Part shown: positions 1 through 8,128 of the stretch, in pieces
How the letters are laid out: each line of letters opens with the position of its first letter
How positions within the stretch are numbered: the stretch's first letter is position 1
From: Geminicoccus roseus DSM 18922
Lineage (GTDB): Bacteria > Pseudomonadota > Alphaproteobacteria > Geminicoccales > Geminicoccaceae
Assembly: GCF_000427665.1 (NCBI RefSeq)
Contig: NZ_KE386572.1
Location: 186,001-250,000, forward strand
Direction of reading: 5' to 3'
DNA: 64,000 nucleotides
Program-made: the position numbers and the translations under genes
Notes under the pieces: model-generated
What the model saw: the letters and a program-made list of their open reading frames with translations, nothing else
Told to the model about the DNA's origin: nothing
Database searches by the model: none

Positions 1-772
1 TGTAGGCCTCGTAGGTCTTGCCATGCTCCTCGAGGGCCGCCTCGTAGGCAGGCCAGCCCTCGTTGATGCGGGTGTCCAGCTCCGCATAGTGGAGCAGCAG
101 GGGCGCCTCGATGCGCGGCACGTCCTCGGATGGCGGCTGCCGCCCGTAGAACGGCACGGCCGCCCCGAGTTCCGGAAAGGCAACCGCTGCGGCATTGGCG
201 ACGCCGCCGCCATAGCAGAAGCCGGTGATGCCGACCTTGTCGGTGGTGGCATCGTGCTGCATCAGGAACTCGACCGCGGCGAAGAAGTCGTTCATCAGCT
301 TCTGTGGGTCGACCTGGCTCTGGAGTTCCCGGCCCTTCTCGTCGTTGCCCGGATAGCCGCCGACCGAGGTGAGGCCATCGGGCGCCAGCGCCACGAAGCC
401 GGCCTTGGCGACGCGCCGGGCCACGTCCTCGATATAGGGGTTGAGCCCGCGATTCTCGTGGACGACGACCACGCCGGGAACCGGGCCGGTGGCGCCAGCC
501 GGACGGACCAGATAGGCGCGCACCTCGCCGTGCCCCTCCGGCGAGGGATAAGTGATGTATTCGGGAGTGATGTCCGGATCGGTGAACTCCACCTGCTGCG
601 CAAGCGCGTAGTCTGGGCTCATCGAGGCCAGAATCGCGGCTGCGGTCATGCCGCCCACCGCGAACGTGCCGGCGCGATCGAGGAACTCGCGCTTGGTGAT
701 CCTTCCATGCGCATAATAGTCGTAGAGTTCGAGCAGTTCCTGCGGAAAATCCTTGGCACTGAGACGGGCCAT
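1..772 (-). CDS. Dienelactone hydrolase family protein (3' end beyond window)
   Basis: An alpha/beta hydrolase of the dienelactone hydrolase family, which cleaves ester or lactone bonds with a Cys-His-Asp triad. The start ATG at 772 follows a GGAAGG ribosome site. The N-terminus carries KREFLDRAG followed by a hydrophobic stretch ending near ALAQQ, which resembles an export signal without the twin Arg of a classical Tat motif. The nucleophile elbow GFCYGGG supplies the catalytic Cys, and HYAELDTR probably supplies the Asp. The catalytic His would lie past the left edge, since only 257 codons are visible. Native substrate is unknown. It appears monocistronic, with about 330 bp of unassigned DNA upstream. 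Confidence 0.9.
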   Translation of the reverse strand, partial: MARLSAKDFPQELLELYDYYAHGRITKREFLDRAGTFAVGGMTAAAILASMSPDYALAQQVEFTDPDITPEYITYPSPEGHGEVRAYLVRPAGATGPVPGVVVVHENRGLNPYIEDVARRVAKAGFVALAPDGLTSVGGYPGNDEKGRELQSQVDPQKLMNDFFAAVEFLMQHDATTDKVGITGFCYGGGVANAAAVAFPELGAAVPFYGRQPPSEDVPRIEAPLLLHYAELDTRINEGWPAYEAALEEHGKTYEAY

Positions 773-1098
773 CAGCTCACCTTCCATCGGTTCGGGCAGC
801 ACCGATACATGCCCTGGAGCAATCGACGCAGGTCTATCCATACTGCTGGGCATCGACCTGGTGCGGTCGTAGCACGTCATGCACCCGACCATGTGACAGT
901 GGTACCGGGCGAAACCACATCGATCCAATCTTCATCAACGCCCGCTTGATCGCAAGGGCCGGATCAGCGTCCGTCCGCCTGTGGCCTGCTCACCCGCGAG
1001 CCGGCAAGACACCTTCCTTCGGCAGCATCGCCAGCTGGCGGCGGACAGGCCGACGCCAGCTGGGCCATGACAAGACGGGTTCAGGCTGTCGCCAGGCT
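773..1098. other. Intergenic stretch, no gene seen
   Basis: About 325 bp between the dienelactone hydrolase start and the stop of the reductase gene, both on the minus strand. It presumably holds the hydrolase promoter. I see no convincing coding frame, RNA gene or strong inverted repeat. Confidence 0.5.
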
Positions 1099-2007
1099 TT
1101 AGCTTCCCGAACTCATCCGGCTAACCTCGCTCCGCCACTCATGCTCCTCGCGGAAGCCCAGGACCTCGCGGATCTTCCGGTTGGACAAAGGCGCCTCGCG
1201 CTCGCCCATGGGCCGGGTGATCGGCGTGTCCGGGCACCACTTGGCCAGGAACTCAGGAGTCGGCAGGTCGGCGGTGATGGTGTCGTTCACCGCGTTGAAC
1301 ACCTGGAAGCCCAGCCCGTCCTTCTCCAGGCAGCGGTGGACGATCTGGGCAAGATCACGAGCGTCGATATAGCTCCAGGCATTGCGCTTGCGCGAGGCCG
1401 GGTCGGCGACGAAGCCCGGGAAGCGGTCATACTCGTGCGGCTCGATGACGTTGCCGATGCGCAGCGCGTAGATGTCGGCCTTGAAGCGCTGGGCGAAGGC
1501 GCGCGCGGTCTGCTCGTTCACGACCTTGGACAGGCCGTAGCTGTCCATCGGGTCGACGTCATAGTCCTCCTCGAGCGGGAACTGCTTGAAGTCCTTCTCC
1601 CCTTCCGCAAAGCACACGCCATAGGTCGTCTCGCTGGATGCGACCACCACCTTGCGGATGCCGAGCTTCATCGCCGCTTCGATGACGTTGTAGGTCCCCA
1701 TGACGTTGACCCGGTAGGTCTCGTTGTCCGGGTTGATCAGCACCCGCGGCACCGCGGCGAAATGCACCACCGCATCCACCGGCGCTGCCGGACTTCCATC
1801 CTCGAAGCCCTCGAAGCTGAAATGGGTGGTCATCGCGTTGAAGACCTGGCCTTCCTCGGTGATGTCGCCGACCAGGGTCGGGACCTGCGGGTGGTCGAAC
1901 GGCTTCAGGTCGAAGTTCAGCACACGGTAGCCGCGCTCGACCAGCCACGGGATCATGTGGCGGCCGGTCTTGCCGGTCCCGCCGGTGAAGAGGATGCGCT
2001 TGGTCAT
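1099..2007 (-). CDS. NAD-dependent epimerase/dehydratase (extended SDR)
   Basis: A 302-residue extended short-chain dehydrogenase/reductase. The Rossmann motif TGGTGKTG lies at the very N-terminus and the catalytic YGLSK motif is in the middle, preceded by SSETTYG, which supplies the active-site Ser/Thr. Such enzymes oxidise, epimerise or dehydrate sugars or nucleotide sugars using NAD(P). The start at 2007 gives MTKRILFTGG and has GGGAAA upstream; longer upstream readings lack family sequence. No sugar-nucleotide genes sit next to it, so the substrate (uronate, UDP-sugar or other) cannot be assigned. Confidence 0.88.
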   Translation of the reverse strand: MTKRILFTGGTGKTGRHMIPWLVERGYRVLNFDLKPFDHPQVPTLVGDITEEGQVFNAMTTHFSFEGFEDGSPAAPVDAVVHFAAVPRVLINPDNETYRVNVMGTYNVIEAAMKLGIRKVVVASSETTYGVCFAEGEKDFKQFPLEEDYDVDPMDSYGLSKVVNEQTARAFAQRFKADIYALRIGNVIEPHEYDRFPGFVADPASRKRNAWSYIDARDLAQIVHRCLEKDGLGFQVFNAVNDTITADLPTPEFLAKWCPDTPITRPMGEREAPLSNRKIREVLGFREEHEWRSEVSRMSSGS

Positions 2008-2399
2008 CTGGATCGATTTCCCTGATTGGTCTCGCTGCCGGCGTCCGGAACGGGCGCCCGCCGATGCGGCCAGCACCGCCGCTCGGCGGCAGTACCGGGA
2101 GCGACAGTGAGCAGGCGTCGAGATTGGTTGCGTCGGTGAGGTTGGCAACCGTTGGCGTGATCCCGCGGCGCTTCCGCGTTGATTGCGGAACGGCCTGCCG
2201 ATCGGGCCACATTCACCATGGCCATGCGTTGTACGGGCAGCCTGCGGCCATCAGGCTTCAAGTGATCAGGCGATCGACCCGGCAGCCTGACCAACGGCCT
2301 TGCCGATAGGTGGTCTCGCAGGTTCTGATCCGTGCAAGGCGCTCGCTACCCCCTTGCCGGCGCCGGGTGTTCGCCCGACAAGCTCGACGAGGACGCGGG
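2008..2399. other. Intergenic region between divergent genes
   Basis: About 390 bp separating the minus-strand reductase from the plus-strand glycolipid-binding-like gene. It must hold both promoters. Open frames here are short shadows without ribosome sites, and I could not pick out an operator or promoter. Confidence 0.5.
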
Positions 2400-2948
2400 A
2401 TGGTTCGCAAGCTTGTGGCCCGCTGGAAAGACTGGAACGGCCGCTCGGTGGAGCATCTGGTCGTCTCGATCGGGCCGGACGGCATCGACGCCGAAGGCGT
2501 CTATGTCGCCGCCGACGCCGACGGATTCGCCGCTCGCTACCGGATCAGCTGCGACGGATGCTGGCGCACCAGGCGGCTGGAGGTCGAGACAGTGGGCGGA
2601 GCCGGCCGGCGCGTGCTGCTCGCCGATGGCGTCGGCCACTGGCAGGACGCAGGCGGCCACCCGCTCCCGGAACTGGACGGCGCCATCGACCCGGACCTGT
2701 CGATCACGCCGTTCACCAACACCCTGCCCATCCGCCGGATCGGCGACACCGCCGGTGCCGACATCCTGACCGCCTGGGTCTCGTTTCCCGATCTTGCCGT
2801 TCATCGCGACCCGCAGCGCTACACCTGCCTGCAGCCTGGCCGGCGCTGGCGCTACGAGTCGCGGGATTCCGACTTCAGCCGCGACCTGGAGATTGACGCG
2901 GACGGTCTGGTGATCACCTACCCAGGCCTGTTCCGCCGGATCCTGTGA
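2400..2948 (+). CDS. Putative glycolipid-binding family protein (DUF1089-like)
   Basis: 182 residues starting MVRKLVARWKDW at an ATG preceded by GAGG. It matches what I know of the bacterial 'putative glycolipid-binding' family (DUF1089, PF06475): an N-terminal GRSVEHLVV segment, a central region with paired Cys and Arg residues (CDGCWRTRR), the family-like FTNTLPIRRI segment, and a YPGLFRRI C-terminus. There is no signal peptide or membrane segment, so it is probably cytosolic. Members are thought to form a beta-barrel lipid-binding fold, but the physiological role is not established. It stands alone. Confidence 0.75.
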   Translation: MVRKLVARWKDWNGRSVEHLVVSIGPDGIDAEGVYVAADADGFAARYRISCDGCWRTRRLEVETVGGAGRRVLLADGVGHWQDAGGHPLPELDGAIDPDLSITPFTNTLPIRRIGDTAGADILTAWVSFPDLAVHRDPQRYTCLQPGRRWRYESRDSDFSRDLEIDADGLVITYPGLFRRIL

Positions 2949-2999
2949 CGAAGGCCGGGCCGCACCGCAGCCAGCCCGCGGTTCCCGCCGATGTCTCCG

Positions 3000-3944
3000 T
3001 CAGGCGAGCTTTGCCTTGAGGAAGGCCGCGATCTCCTCGATCTGCCGGTCCGCATCCGGCAGCATCCGGCTGAACATCACGCAGGCATGGGTGACGCCCT
3101 CCCACAGGCTGTAGGTGACGTCGACGCCCCCCGCCTGCAGCTTGGGGACGATCTGCACCGTGTCGTCCTTCAACGGATCGAGTTCGGCCGCCGAGAGATA
3201 GAGCGGCGGCAGGTGCGTCAGGTCCTGGGCATGCAGCGGGGCGGCGTAGGGGTCGCGGCGTCGGGCGCGATCCGGCACATAGGCATCCCAGAACCAGTCC
3301 ATCGTCGCGGTCGACAGGAGATAGTCCCCTCCTCCCCATTCCCGGTGCGACTGGGTGGTGTGGTCGTCGGCATAGACACCATAGATCAGCGCGCCTGCGC
3401 GCAGCTTCACGCCCCCCTCGTCGCGCAGCCGGAGCAGGGTCGCCAGGGCGAGGTTGGCCCCGGCACTGTCGCCCGCCACCGCAAGCCGGTCCGGGTCGGC
3501 CCCGAACCTCCAGGCATCGGCATGGATCGCTCGGACCGCGGCCACGCAATCGTCGAGGGGAGCCGGGAACGGATGCTCCGGCGCCATCGCGTAGTCGACG
3601 CTGATCACCCGCAGGCCGCTGGCATTGGCTAGCCGGCGGCAGACGCCGTCATGCGTGTCGAGCGAGCAGATGACCCAGCCGCCGCCATGCAGATAAATGA
3701 TCGCCGGGCCGTTGTCGCCGGCGCCCTCGGGCACGTAGAGCCGGACAGGGACACGACGCGGGCTCGTGTCCAGGAGGAAGTCCTCTACCCGCGCGACCTC
3801 GGGGTTGCCCTCGTTCCAGTAGGCGTTGCGCTCCACCGAAAGGCGGCGCGCTTCCGCATGCGGATAGTTCTCCCAGGGCGGCAGCCCCTCCTCGGCGACC
3901 TGCTTCAGGATCGCCGCCATCTCCGTTGTTGGCTGCGCTGCCAT
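3000..3944 (-). CDS. Alpha/beta hydrolase, HSL-type esterase/lipase
   Basis: A 314-residue hydrolase of the hormone-sensitive-lipase family. It has the oxyanion-hole motif HGGGWV, the nucleophile elbow GDSAGAN, the Asp motif SAAELDPLKDD and the catalytic His in EGVTHAC, all in the usual order. These enzymes hydrolyse short-chain carboxyl esters in the cytoplasm. The start at 3944 (MAAQPTTEM) has an AGGGGGAGG ribosome site; in-frame sequence further upstream is low complexity and was excluded. It is a single-gene unit with unknown substrate. Confidence 0.92.
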   Translation of the reverse strand: MAAQPTTEMAAILKQVAEEGLPPWENYPHAEARRLSVERNAYWNEGNPEVARVEDFLLDTSPRRVPVRLYVPEGAGDNGPAIIYLHGGGWVICSLDTHDGVCRRLANASGLRVISVDYAMAPEHPFPAPLDDCVAAVRAIHADAWRFGADPDRLAVAGDSAGANLALATLLRLRDEGGVKLRAGALIYGVYADDHTTQSHREWGGGDYLLSTATMDWFWDAYVPDRARRRDPYAAPLHAQDLTHLPPLYLSAAELDPLKDDTVQIVPKLQAGGVDVTYSLWEGVTHACVMFSRMLPDADRQIEEIAAFLKAKLA

Positions 3945-4021
3945 TCCCGCCTCCCCCTTTGCACTGAACCGGCGGGAAGCTGGCACGGCCCGCCGGCATC
4001 GGCAATCGGGTCGCGCCGGCC

Positions 4022-4396
4022 TCAGTCGACCATCCGGAAATAGAACCGCCCGAACGGGGCGCCGAAGAACAGGCCTGGCCGGCGATGCCGGTGGTAGCCG
4101 TGGTGGTGGCCGCGGTCGTGCCACCGATGGTAGCCGTGATGGCCCCGGCCGTGCCGCCGGTCACGGTGCCACCAGTGTCCCCGCTCCCGCCCGCGGCCCC
4201 TGAAGGTCGGATAGTCATGGTGCCGCCAGTGGCGCTCATGGAACCGGGGGCGACTTTCCCAATGCCGGCGGTGCTCCCGCTCGACATGAGGGTTCCCCCG
4301 TCCCCGGTCGTGATGACGTTCCCGTCCGTCCGCTGCCGCTGGGATCGCGACCAGGATGGCCAGGACCATCAGGCCGATCCGCATGATGGCGTTCAT
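4022..4396 (-). CDS. Secreted His/Arg-rich small protein
   Basis: 124 residues: an N-terminal signal peptide (MRIGLMVLAILVAIPAAADG region) followed by a tail extraordinarily rich in His, Arg, Gly and Trp (HHDRGRG, HWRHHDY, GHHHGYHRH) ending in a short hydrophobic FFGAPFGRFYFRMVD. The start at 4396 has GAGGGGG upstream. I do not recognise a family. His-rich exported proteins often bind Zn, Ni or Cu, or nucleic acid/polyanions, but neither is shown here. It is divergent from the PepSY/response regulator/kinase operon starting at 4524, so shared control is plausible. Confidence 0.72.
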   Translation of the reverse strand: MNAIMRIGLMVLAILVAIPAAADGRERHHDRGRGNPHVEREHRRHWESRPRFHERHWRHHDYPTFRGRGRERGHWWHRDRRHGRGHHGYHRWHDRGHHHGYHRHRRPGLFFGAPFGRFYFRMVD

Positions 4397-4481
4397 CTGT
4401 ACCCCCTCGATCCGGCTGGGCGAGCCGGTAGCCTGAAGAGAGGTTCTAGCATTCCCGAACTGACCGGGTTCTGAACGGCGT

Positions 4482-4498
4482 TGTCAGGCTGCATTCAG
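4482..4498 (+). promoter_or_regulatory. Candidate response-regulator direct repeat
   Basis: TGTCAG and ATTCAG half-sites begin exactly 11 bp apart, the period expected for tandem OmpR/PhoB-type regulator binding. They lie about 25 bp before the start of the PepSY-regulator-kinase operon and within the divergent region shared with the His-rich gene. Autoregulation is inferred from position and spacing only. Confidence 0.3.
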
Positions 4499-4523
4499 CT
4501 ATGTCCCGGCATAAGGTGGCTGC

Positions 4524-4925
4524 ATGCTCCAGGGGACCATCCGGCCATTGCTCAGCCTTGCCGTCACGCTGGCCGCCGCCGTGACGCCGCTGCCGGTCCA
4601 GGCAAGCGATCTGCTCCAGGGCTTTGCCGCCACCCCAAGGGCGGCCGACCGGGCGCTCGACGGGCATGGCAGCGACAACCCTTTCGACCGTGAGGATGTC
4701 GGCAGCGCCAGGCGCGCCGGCGACATCCTGCCGATGTGGGAGGTGATCCGGCGCCTGGGACCGGACCTGCAGGGCCAGGTGGTCGGCACCGACATCGTCC
4801 AGCGGAGCGGGCGCTGGCTCTACCAGTTCCAGCTGCTGCGCGGCGATGGCACCCTGGTGCGGGTCTGGGCGGATGCGCAGAGCGGGGCGGTGGTCGGCCG
4901 GGACGGCAGGGAGCAGCAGCGGTGA
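4524..4925 (+). CDS. Exported PepSY-domain protein
   Basis: 133 residues with a signal peptide ending near VQASD and one PepSY-like domain: ILPMWEVIRRLGPD, then GRWLYQFQLLRGDG, then ADAQSGAVVGRD. PepSY domains are periplasmic modules often encoded next to two-component systems, where they are thought to modulate the sensor or a protease. The stop codon overlaps the GTG of the next gene, so it is translationally coupled to the response regulator. This supports an accessory sensing role for the adjacent kinase. Confidence 0.82.
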   Translation: MLQGTIRPLLSLAVTLAAAVTPLPVQASDLLQGFAATPRAADRALDGHGSDNPFDREDVGSARRAGDILPMWEVIRRLGPDLQGQVVGTDIVQRSGRWLYQFQLLRGDGTLVRVWADAQSGAVVGRDGREQQR

Positions 4926-5593
4926 AGGTCCTGGTCATCGAGGACGAGGAGGCGATCGCCGGACGGATCCTGCCGGCCCTGGCCCGGGCCGGCTTCGTGC
5001 CGGAGCGCGCCATGGACGGCGAGGACGCGCTGTTCCGCGCCACCGAGGAGGAGTTCGCCGCGATCGTGCTCGATCTGGGCCTGCCGGTGCTGGACGGGCT
5101 GTCGCTGCTGCGCCGCCTGCGGGCCGCCGGCCGGGCGACGCCGGTGCTGATCGTGAGCGCCCGGGCGAGCTGGACCGAGCGGGTCGAAGGCATCGACGCC
5201 GGCGCCGACGATTACTTGGGCAAGCCGTTCCGGGTCGAGGAACTGGTGGCCCGGGTCCGCGCCCTGGTCCGCCGCGCCCATGGCCATTTCCAGCCGATCC
5301 TGAGCGTCCGCGGCATCGAGCTGGATACCCGCGCCCGCACGGCTGCGGTGGATGGCGCTCCGGTGGCGCTCACCGCCTCGGAATGGCGGCTGCTCCATCT
5401 GCTGATGCAGAATGCCGGGCGGGTGCTGAGCCGGCAGGAACTGGCCGGCCAGCTCTACGCCGAGCATGAGGAGCGGGAATCCAACACGCTGGAGGTGCTG
5501 GTCGGCCGGCTGCGCCGCAAGATCGGCGAGGACAGGATCCGTACCCGGCGGGGCCTGGGCTACCTGATCGAGGCGGAAGGACCGGCCGGATGA
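4922..5593 (+). CDS. OmpR/PhoB-family response regulator
   Basis: 223 residues. The receiver domain (about 1-115) has the acidic pair in VLVIEDEEA, the phospho-acceptor Asp in IVLDLGLPVLDG, the conserved Ser in LIVSAR and the Lys in LGKPFRVEEL. The C-terminal winged helix (about 125-220) contains LTASEWRLLHLLM and the recognition-helix region NTLEVLVGRLRRKIG. It starts with GTG at 4922 inside the previous stop (GTGA). It should bind direct repeats such as the one at 4482 and act downstream of the kinase at 5590. It resembles PhoP-like regulators. Confidence 0.95.
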   Translation: MKVLVIEDEEAIAGRILPALARAGFVPERAMDGEDALFRATEEEFAAIVLDLGLPVLDGLSLLRRLRAAGRATPVLIVSARASWTERVEGIDAGADDYLGKPFRVEELVARVRALVRRAHGHFQPILSVRGIELDTRARTAAVDGAPVALTASEWRLLHLLMQNAGRVLSRQELAGQLYAEHEERESNTLEVLVGRLRRKIGEDRIRTRRGLGYLIEAEGPAG

Positions 5594-6942
5594 TGCGCCG
5601 CTCGCTCAGGCTGCGCCTGATCGCGGGATCGGCCTTGTGGATCGTGCTGGCGCTGCTGGTCGCCGGGCTCGCGCTGCAGTGGCTCTTCCGTGATCTGGCG
5701 GAGCGGCGGCTGGAGGACGAGTTGGTCCGCCACCTGGACCAGCTCACCGGACGGGTGTCGTCGACGCAGGATGGCCGGCTCGTGCTGAGCAGCCCGCTCA
5801 GCGACCCGCGCTTCGACACTCCGTTCTCGGGCCTGTACTTCGTGCTGGTCGACCGGGAAGGCCGGGTGACCCGCTCGCGTTCGCTCTGGGACAGCGAGAT
5901 CAGCCTGCCGGACGAGCCGGCGCCCGAAGCCGGGGTCGCCAGCTATGCCCTCACCGCCGATGGAGCCGGACCGGTCCGGGTGGTGGAACGCACGGTCCGC
6001 TTCTTCGACGTGGAGGGCAATGCTCGCCTGGCAATCGCCGGCAGCATCGGCCCGATCGTCGAGGATGTCGCCACCTTCACCCGCTTCCTGGTCACCAGCC
6101 TCGCGATCCTGGCCTTCTTGCTGATCGCAGCCGCCTGGCTGACCACCAGCATCGGGCTGCTGCCGCTCGACCGGCTCGGCCGCGCGGTCGCCCGCATCCG
6201 CAAGCGCCAGGCGGAGCGGCTCGCGACGGACGTGCCCGCCGAGGTGGCGCCCCTGGTCGAGGAGCTCAACGGCCTGCTCGCCGACAACCGCGCCATGGTC
6301 GAGCGCGCCCAGAAGGACGCGGCCGATCTGGCGCACGGCCTGAAGACGCCCCTGACCATTCTGGGACACGAGGCGGAGGCCCTGAGCCAGGCCGACCAGC
6401 CGGACCTCGGCCTGCGGCTGCAGGCCCAGGTCCAGCGCATGCAGCGGCGGATCGACCAGCGCCTGGCTGCCGCCCGCGCCCATGCCAGGGCGCGCACCGG
6501 CCAGGAGGTGGCGGTGGCGCCGGTGGTGGCCGGGCTGGTCCAGGTCCTGCGGCCCCTGGCGGAGCGCCGCAGCCTGACCCTGCACCAGGACGTGCCGGCG
6601 GAGCTGGTGTTCGGCGGCGCGCGCGAGGACCTGGAGGAGATCCTGGGCAACCTCCTGGAGAACGCGGTGAAATGGGCCGCCAGCTCGATTGCGGTGACAG
6701 GTGCGATACGGGCGGGGCGGCTGCTGCTCACGGTTGCCGACGACGGGCCGGGCCTGAGCGACGAGGACACCGCCCGGGCCCTGGTGCGTGGCGCCCGGCT
6801 GGACGAGATCACCCCCGGCGACGGATTGGGCCTGTCGATCGTCGGTGAGCTGGCCGCGGTCTATGGGGGCCGGATCGAGCTTGGCCGGGCCGCGGGCGGC
6901 GGCCTCGCCGCGACCGTGCTGCTGCCCGGAAGAACCGCCTGA
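5590..6942 (+). CDS. Sensor histidine kinase, PhoQ-like
   Basis: 450-residue inner-membrane kinase. The first membrane helix is at about 10-30, a periplasmic sensor domain follows to about 155, and the second helix is at about 160-180 (TSLAILAFLLIAAAWL). The H-box is AHGLKTPLTIL, the N-box NLLENAVKWA, and the G-boxes VADDGPGLS and GDGLGLSIV. The LKTPL form rather than LRTPL is typical of PhoQ-type kinases. Its ATG overlaps the regulator stop (ATGA). The signal is unknown; the PepSY and His-rich neighbours hint at envelope or metal stress, which is inference. Confidence 0.94.
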   Translation: MMRRSLRLRLIAGSALWIVLALLVAGLALQWLFRDLAERRLEDELVRHLDQLTGRVSSTQDGRLVLSSPLSDPRFDTPFSGLYFVLVDREGRVTRSRSLWDSEISLPDEPAPEAGVASYALTADGAGPVRVVERTVRFFDVEGNARLAIAGSIGPIVEDVATFTRFLVTSLAILAFLLIAAAWLTTSIGLLPLDRLGRAVARIRKRQAERLATDVPAEVAPLVEELNGLLADNRAMVERAQKDAADLAHGLKTPLTILGHEAEALSQADQPDLGLRLQAQVQRMQRRIDQRLAAARAHARARTGQEVAVAPVVAGLVQVLRPLAERRSLTLHQDVPAELVFGGAREDLEEILGNLLENAVKWAASSIAVTGAIRAGRLLLTVADDGPGLSDEDTARALVRGARLDEITPGDGLGLSIVGELAAVYGGRIELGRAAGGGLAATVLLPGRTA

Positions 6943-7040
6943 CCAGGATGCAGGAGTGCCGCCAGGCATACCCAGCCCGGCTGACAGATGTCCGGAACGC
7001 TTGACAGGCGCGCGCGCGGCTCCTACCTCGACGCCCGTGT

Positions 7041-7115
7041 GGCGGCGTAGCTCAGTGGTAGAGCAAAGGACTCATAAGCCTTGGGTCGGGGGTTCAAATC
7101 CCTCCGCCGCTACCA
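7041..7115 (+). tRNA. tRNA-Met (anticodon CAT), elongator-type
   Basis: 75 nt including an encoded CCA. The acceptor stem GGCGGCG pairs with CGCCGCT (one G-U), the D-arm reads GCTCAGTGGTAGAGC, the anticodon loop CTCATAA carries CAT, and the T-loop is TTCAAAT in a GGGGG/CCCTC stem. The first pair and overall sequence exclude initiator tRNA. A lysidine-modified tRNA-Ile2 also has CAT, but the body looks like elongator Met. A tRNA-scanning program would settle the isotype. Confidence 0.93.
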
Positions 7116-7144
7116 TCCTCCCCCGCTGATCCCGGACATGCGCC

Positions 7145-8023
7145 TTGAAGAACGATCGCACCGGGTTCCTGGCGGGACTCTCGGCCTATACGCTCTGGGG
7201 CCTCTATCCCTTCTACTTCAAGGCCCTGGGCCATGTGGCGACCCCTGAGGTTCTGGCGCACCGCATCGTCTGGTCGCTGCTGACCCTGGCGCTGTTCCTG
7301 CCCTTGGGCGATGCCTGGAGCGACGTCGTCCGGGTGTTCCGCACCCCGAGGCTGCTCGGCGGGATGGTCGTCTCGGCCATGATCATCTCGAGCAACTGGC
7401 TGGTCTACGTGCTGGCCGTGCAGAGCGGGCACGTGCTGGAGGCGAGCCTCGGCTACTTCCTGTCACCCCTCACCTTCGTTCTCCTTGCTCTTCTGGTCCT
7501 GCGCGAGCGGCTGCGGCCCTTGCAGTGGCTGGCGGTCGCGATCGCCGCCTGCGGCGTGCTCTGGATGATCCTGCACGCGGGCGTGGTGCCGAAGATCGCC
7601 CTGTTCCTGGGGATCACCTTCTCGATCTACGGCATGGTGCGCAAGCGGCTCCCGGTGGGCCCCCTGGCCGGCCTGTTCCTGGAATGCCTGTTCGCGACGC
7701 CGCTGGCGCTGGCGCTGCTGGGCTGGATCCACAGCGACACCGGCATCGCTTTCGGCCATGTCGACCGCGCCACCGACATCCTCCTGATTCTGGCCGGCTT
7801 CTTCACGATCGGGCCGCTCTGGCTGTTCAACGTGGCGGCCAAGCGCCTGCCGCTTACCACCCTCGGCATGCTGCAGTACATCGCCCCCACCATGCTGTTC
7901 TTCGTGGGCGCCCTGGCCTTCCAGGAGCCGGTCGATCTCGGCCGCCTCCTCGGCTTCATGGCAATCTGGGTGGCGCTGGCGATCTACAGCGTCGACACGT
8001 TCAAGGCCAGCCGCGCCACCTGA
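7145..8023 (+). CDS. rarD: EamA-family permease RarD
   Basis: 292-residue membrane protein with about ten hydrophobic segments. The N-terminal GLSAYTLWGLYPFYFKAL and the segment AHRIVWSLL are characteristic of RarD, a member of the drug/metabolite transporter superfamily whose cargo is not firmly known. It appears to start with TTG at 7145, as there is an in-frame stop at 7127 and the only nearby ATG (7138) is in another frame. The ribosome site is weak. It lies 30 bp after the tRNA and may share its transcript. Confidence 0.88.
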   Translation: MKNDRTGFLAGLSAYTLWGLYPFYFKALGHVATPEVLAHRIVWSLLTLALFLPLGDAWSDVVRVFRTPRLLGGMVVSAMIISSNWLVYVLAVQSGHVLEASLGYFLSPLTFVLLALLVLRERLRPLQWLAVAIAACGVLWMILHAGVVPKIALFLGITFSIYGMVRKRLPVGPLAGLFLECLFATPLALALLGWIHSDTGIAFGHVDRATDILLILAGFFTIGPLWLFNVAAKRLPLTTLGMLQYIAPTMLFFVGALAFQEPVDLGRLLGFMAIWVALAIYSVDTFKASRAT

Positions 8024-8128
8024 CCGGTCAGGTAGCCCTTGGCGGGATGTTGAATCCGCGCCGCGGGTCCGCCTGTCTTCCTCCTGTTCGCGCATTGAGC
8101 CCTGTCCTTGATCTAGAGCATCTCAGTT

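Noticed and set aside
8033-8052. Short palindrome around TGACCGGTCA just after rarD
   Set aside because: It has no loop and no T-run, so it is not a convincing terminator; likely chance in GC-rich DNA.
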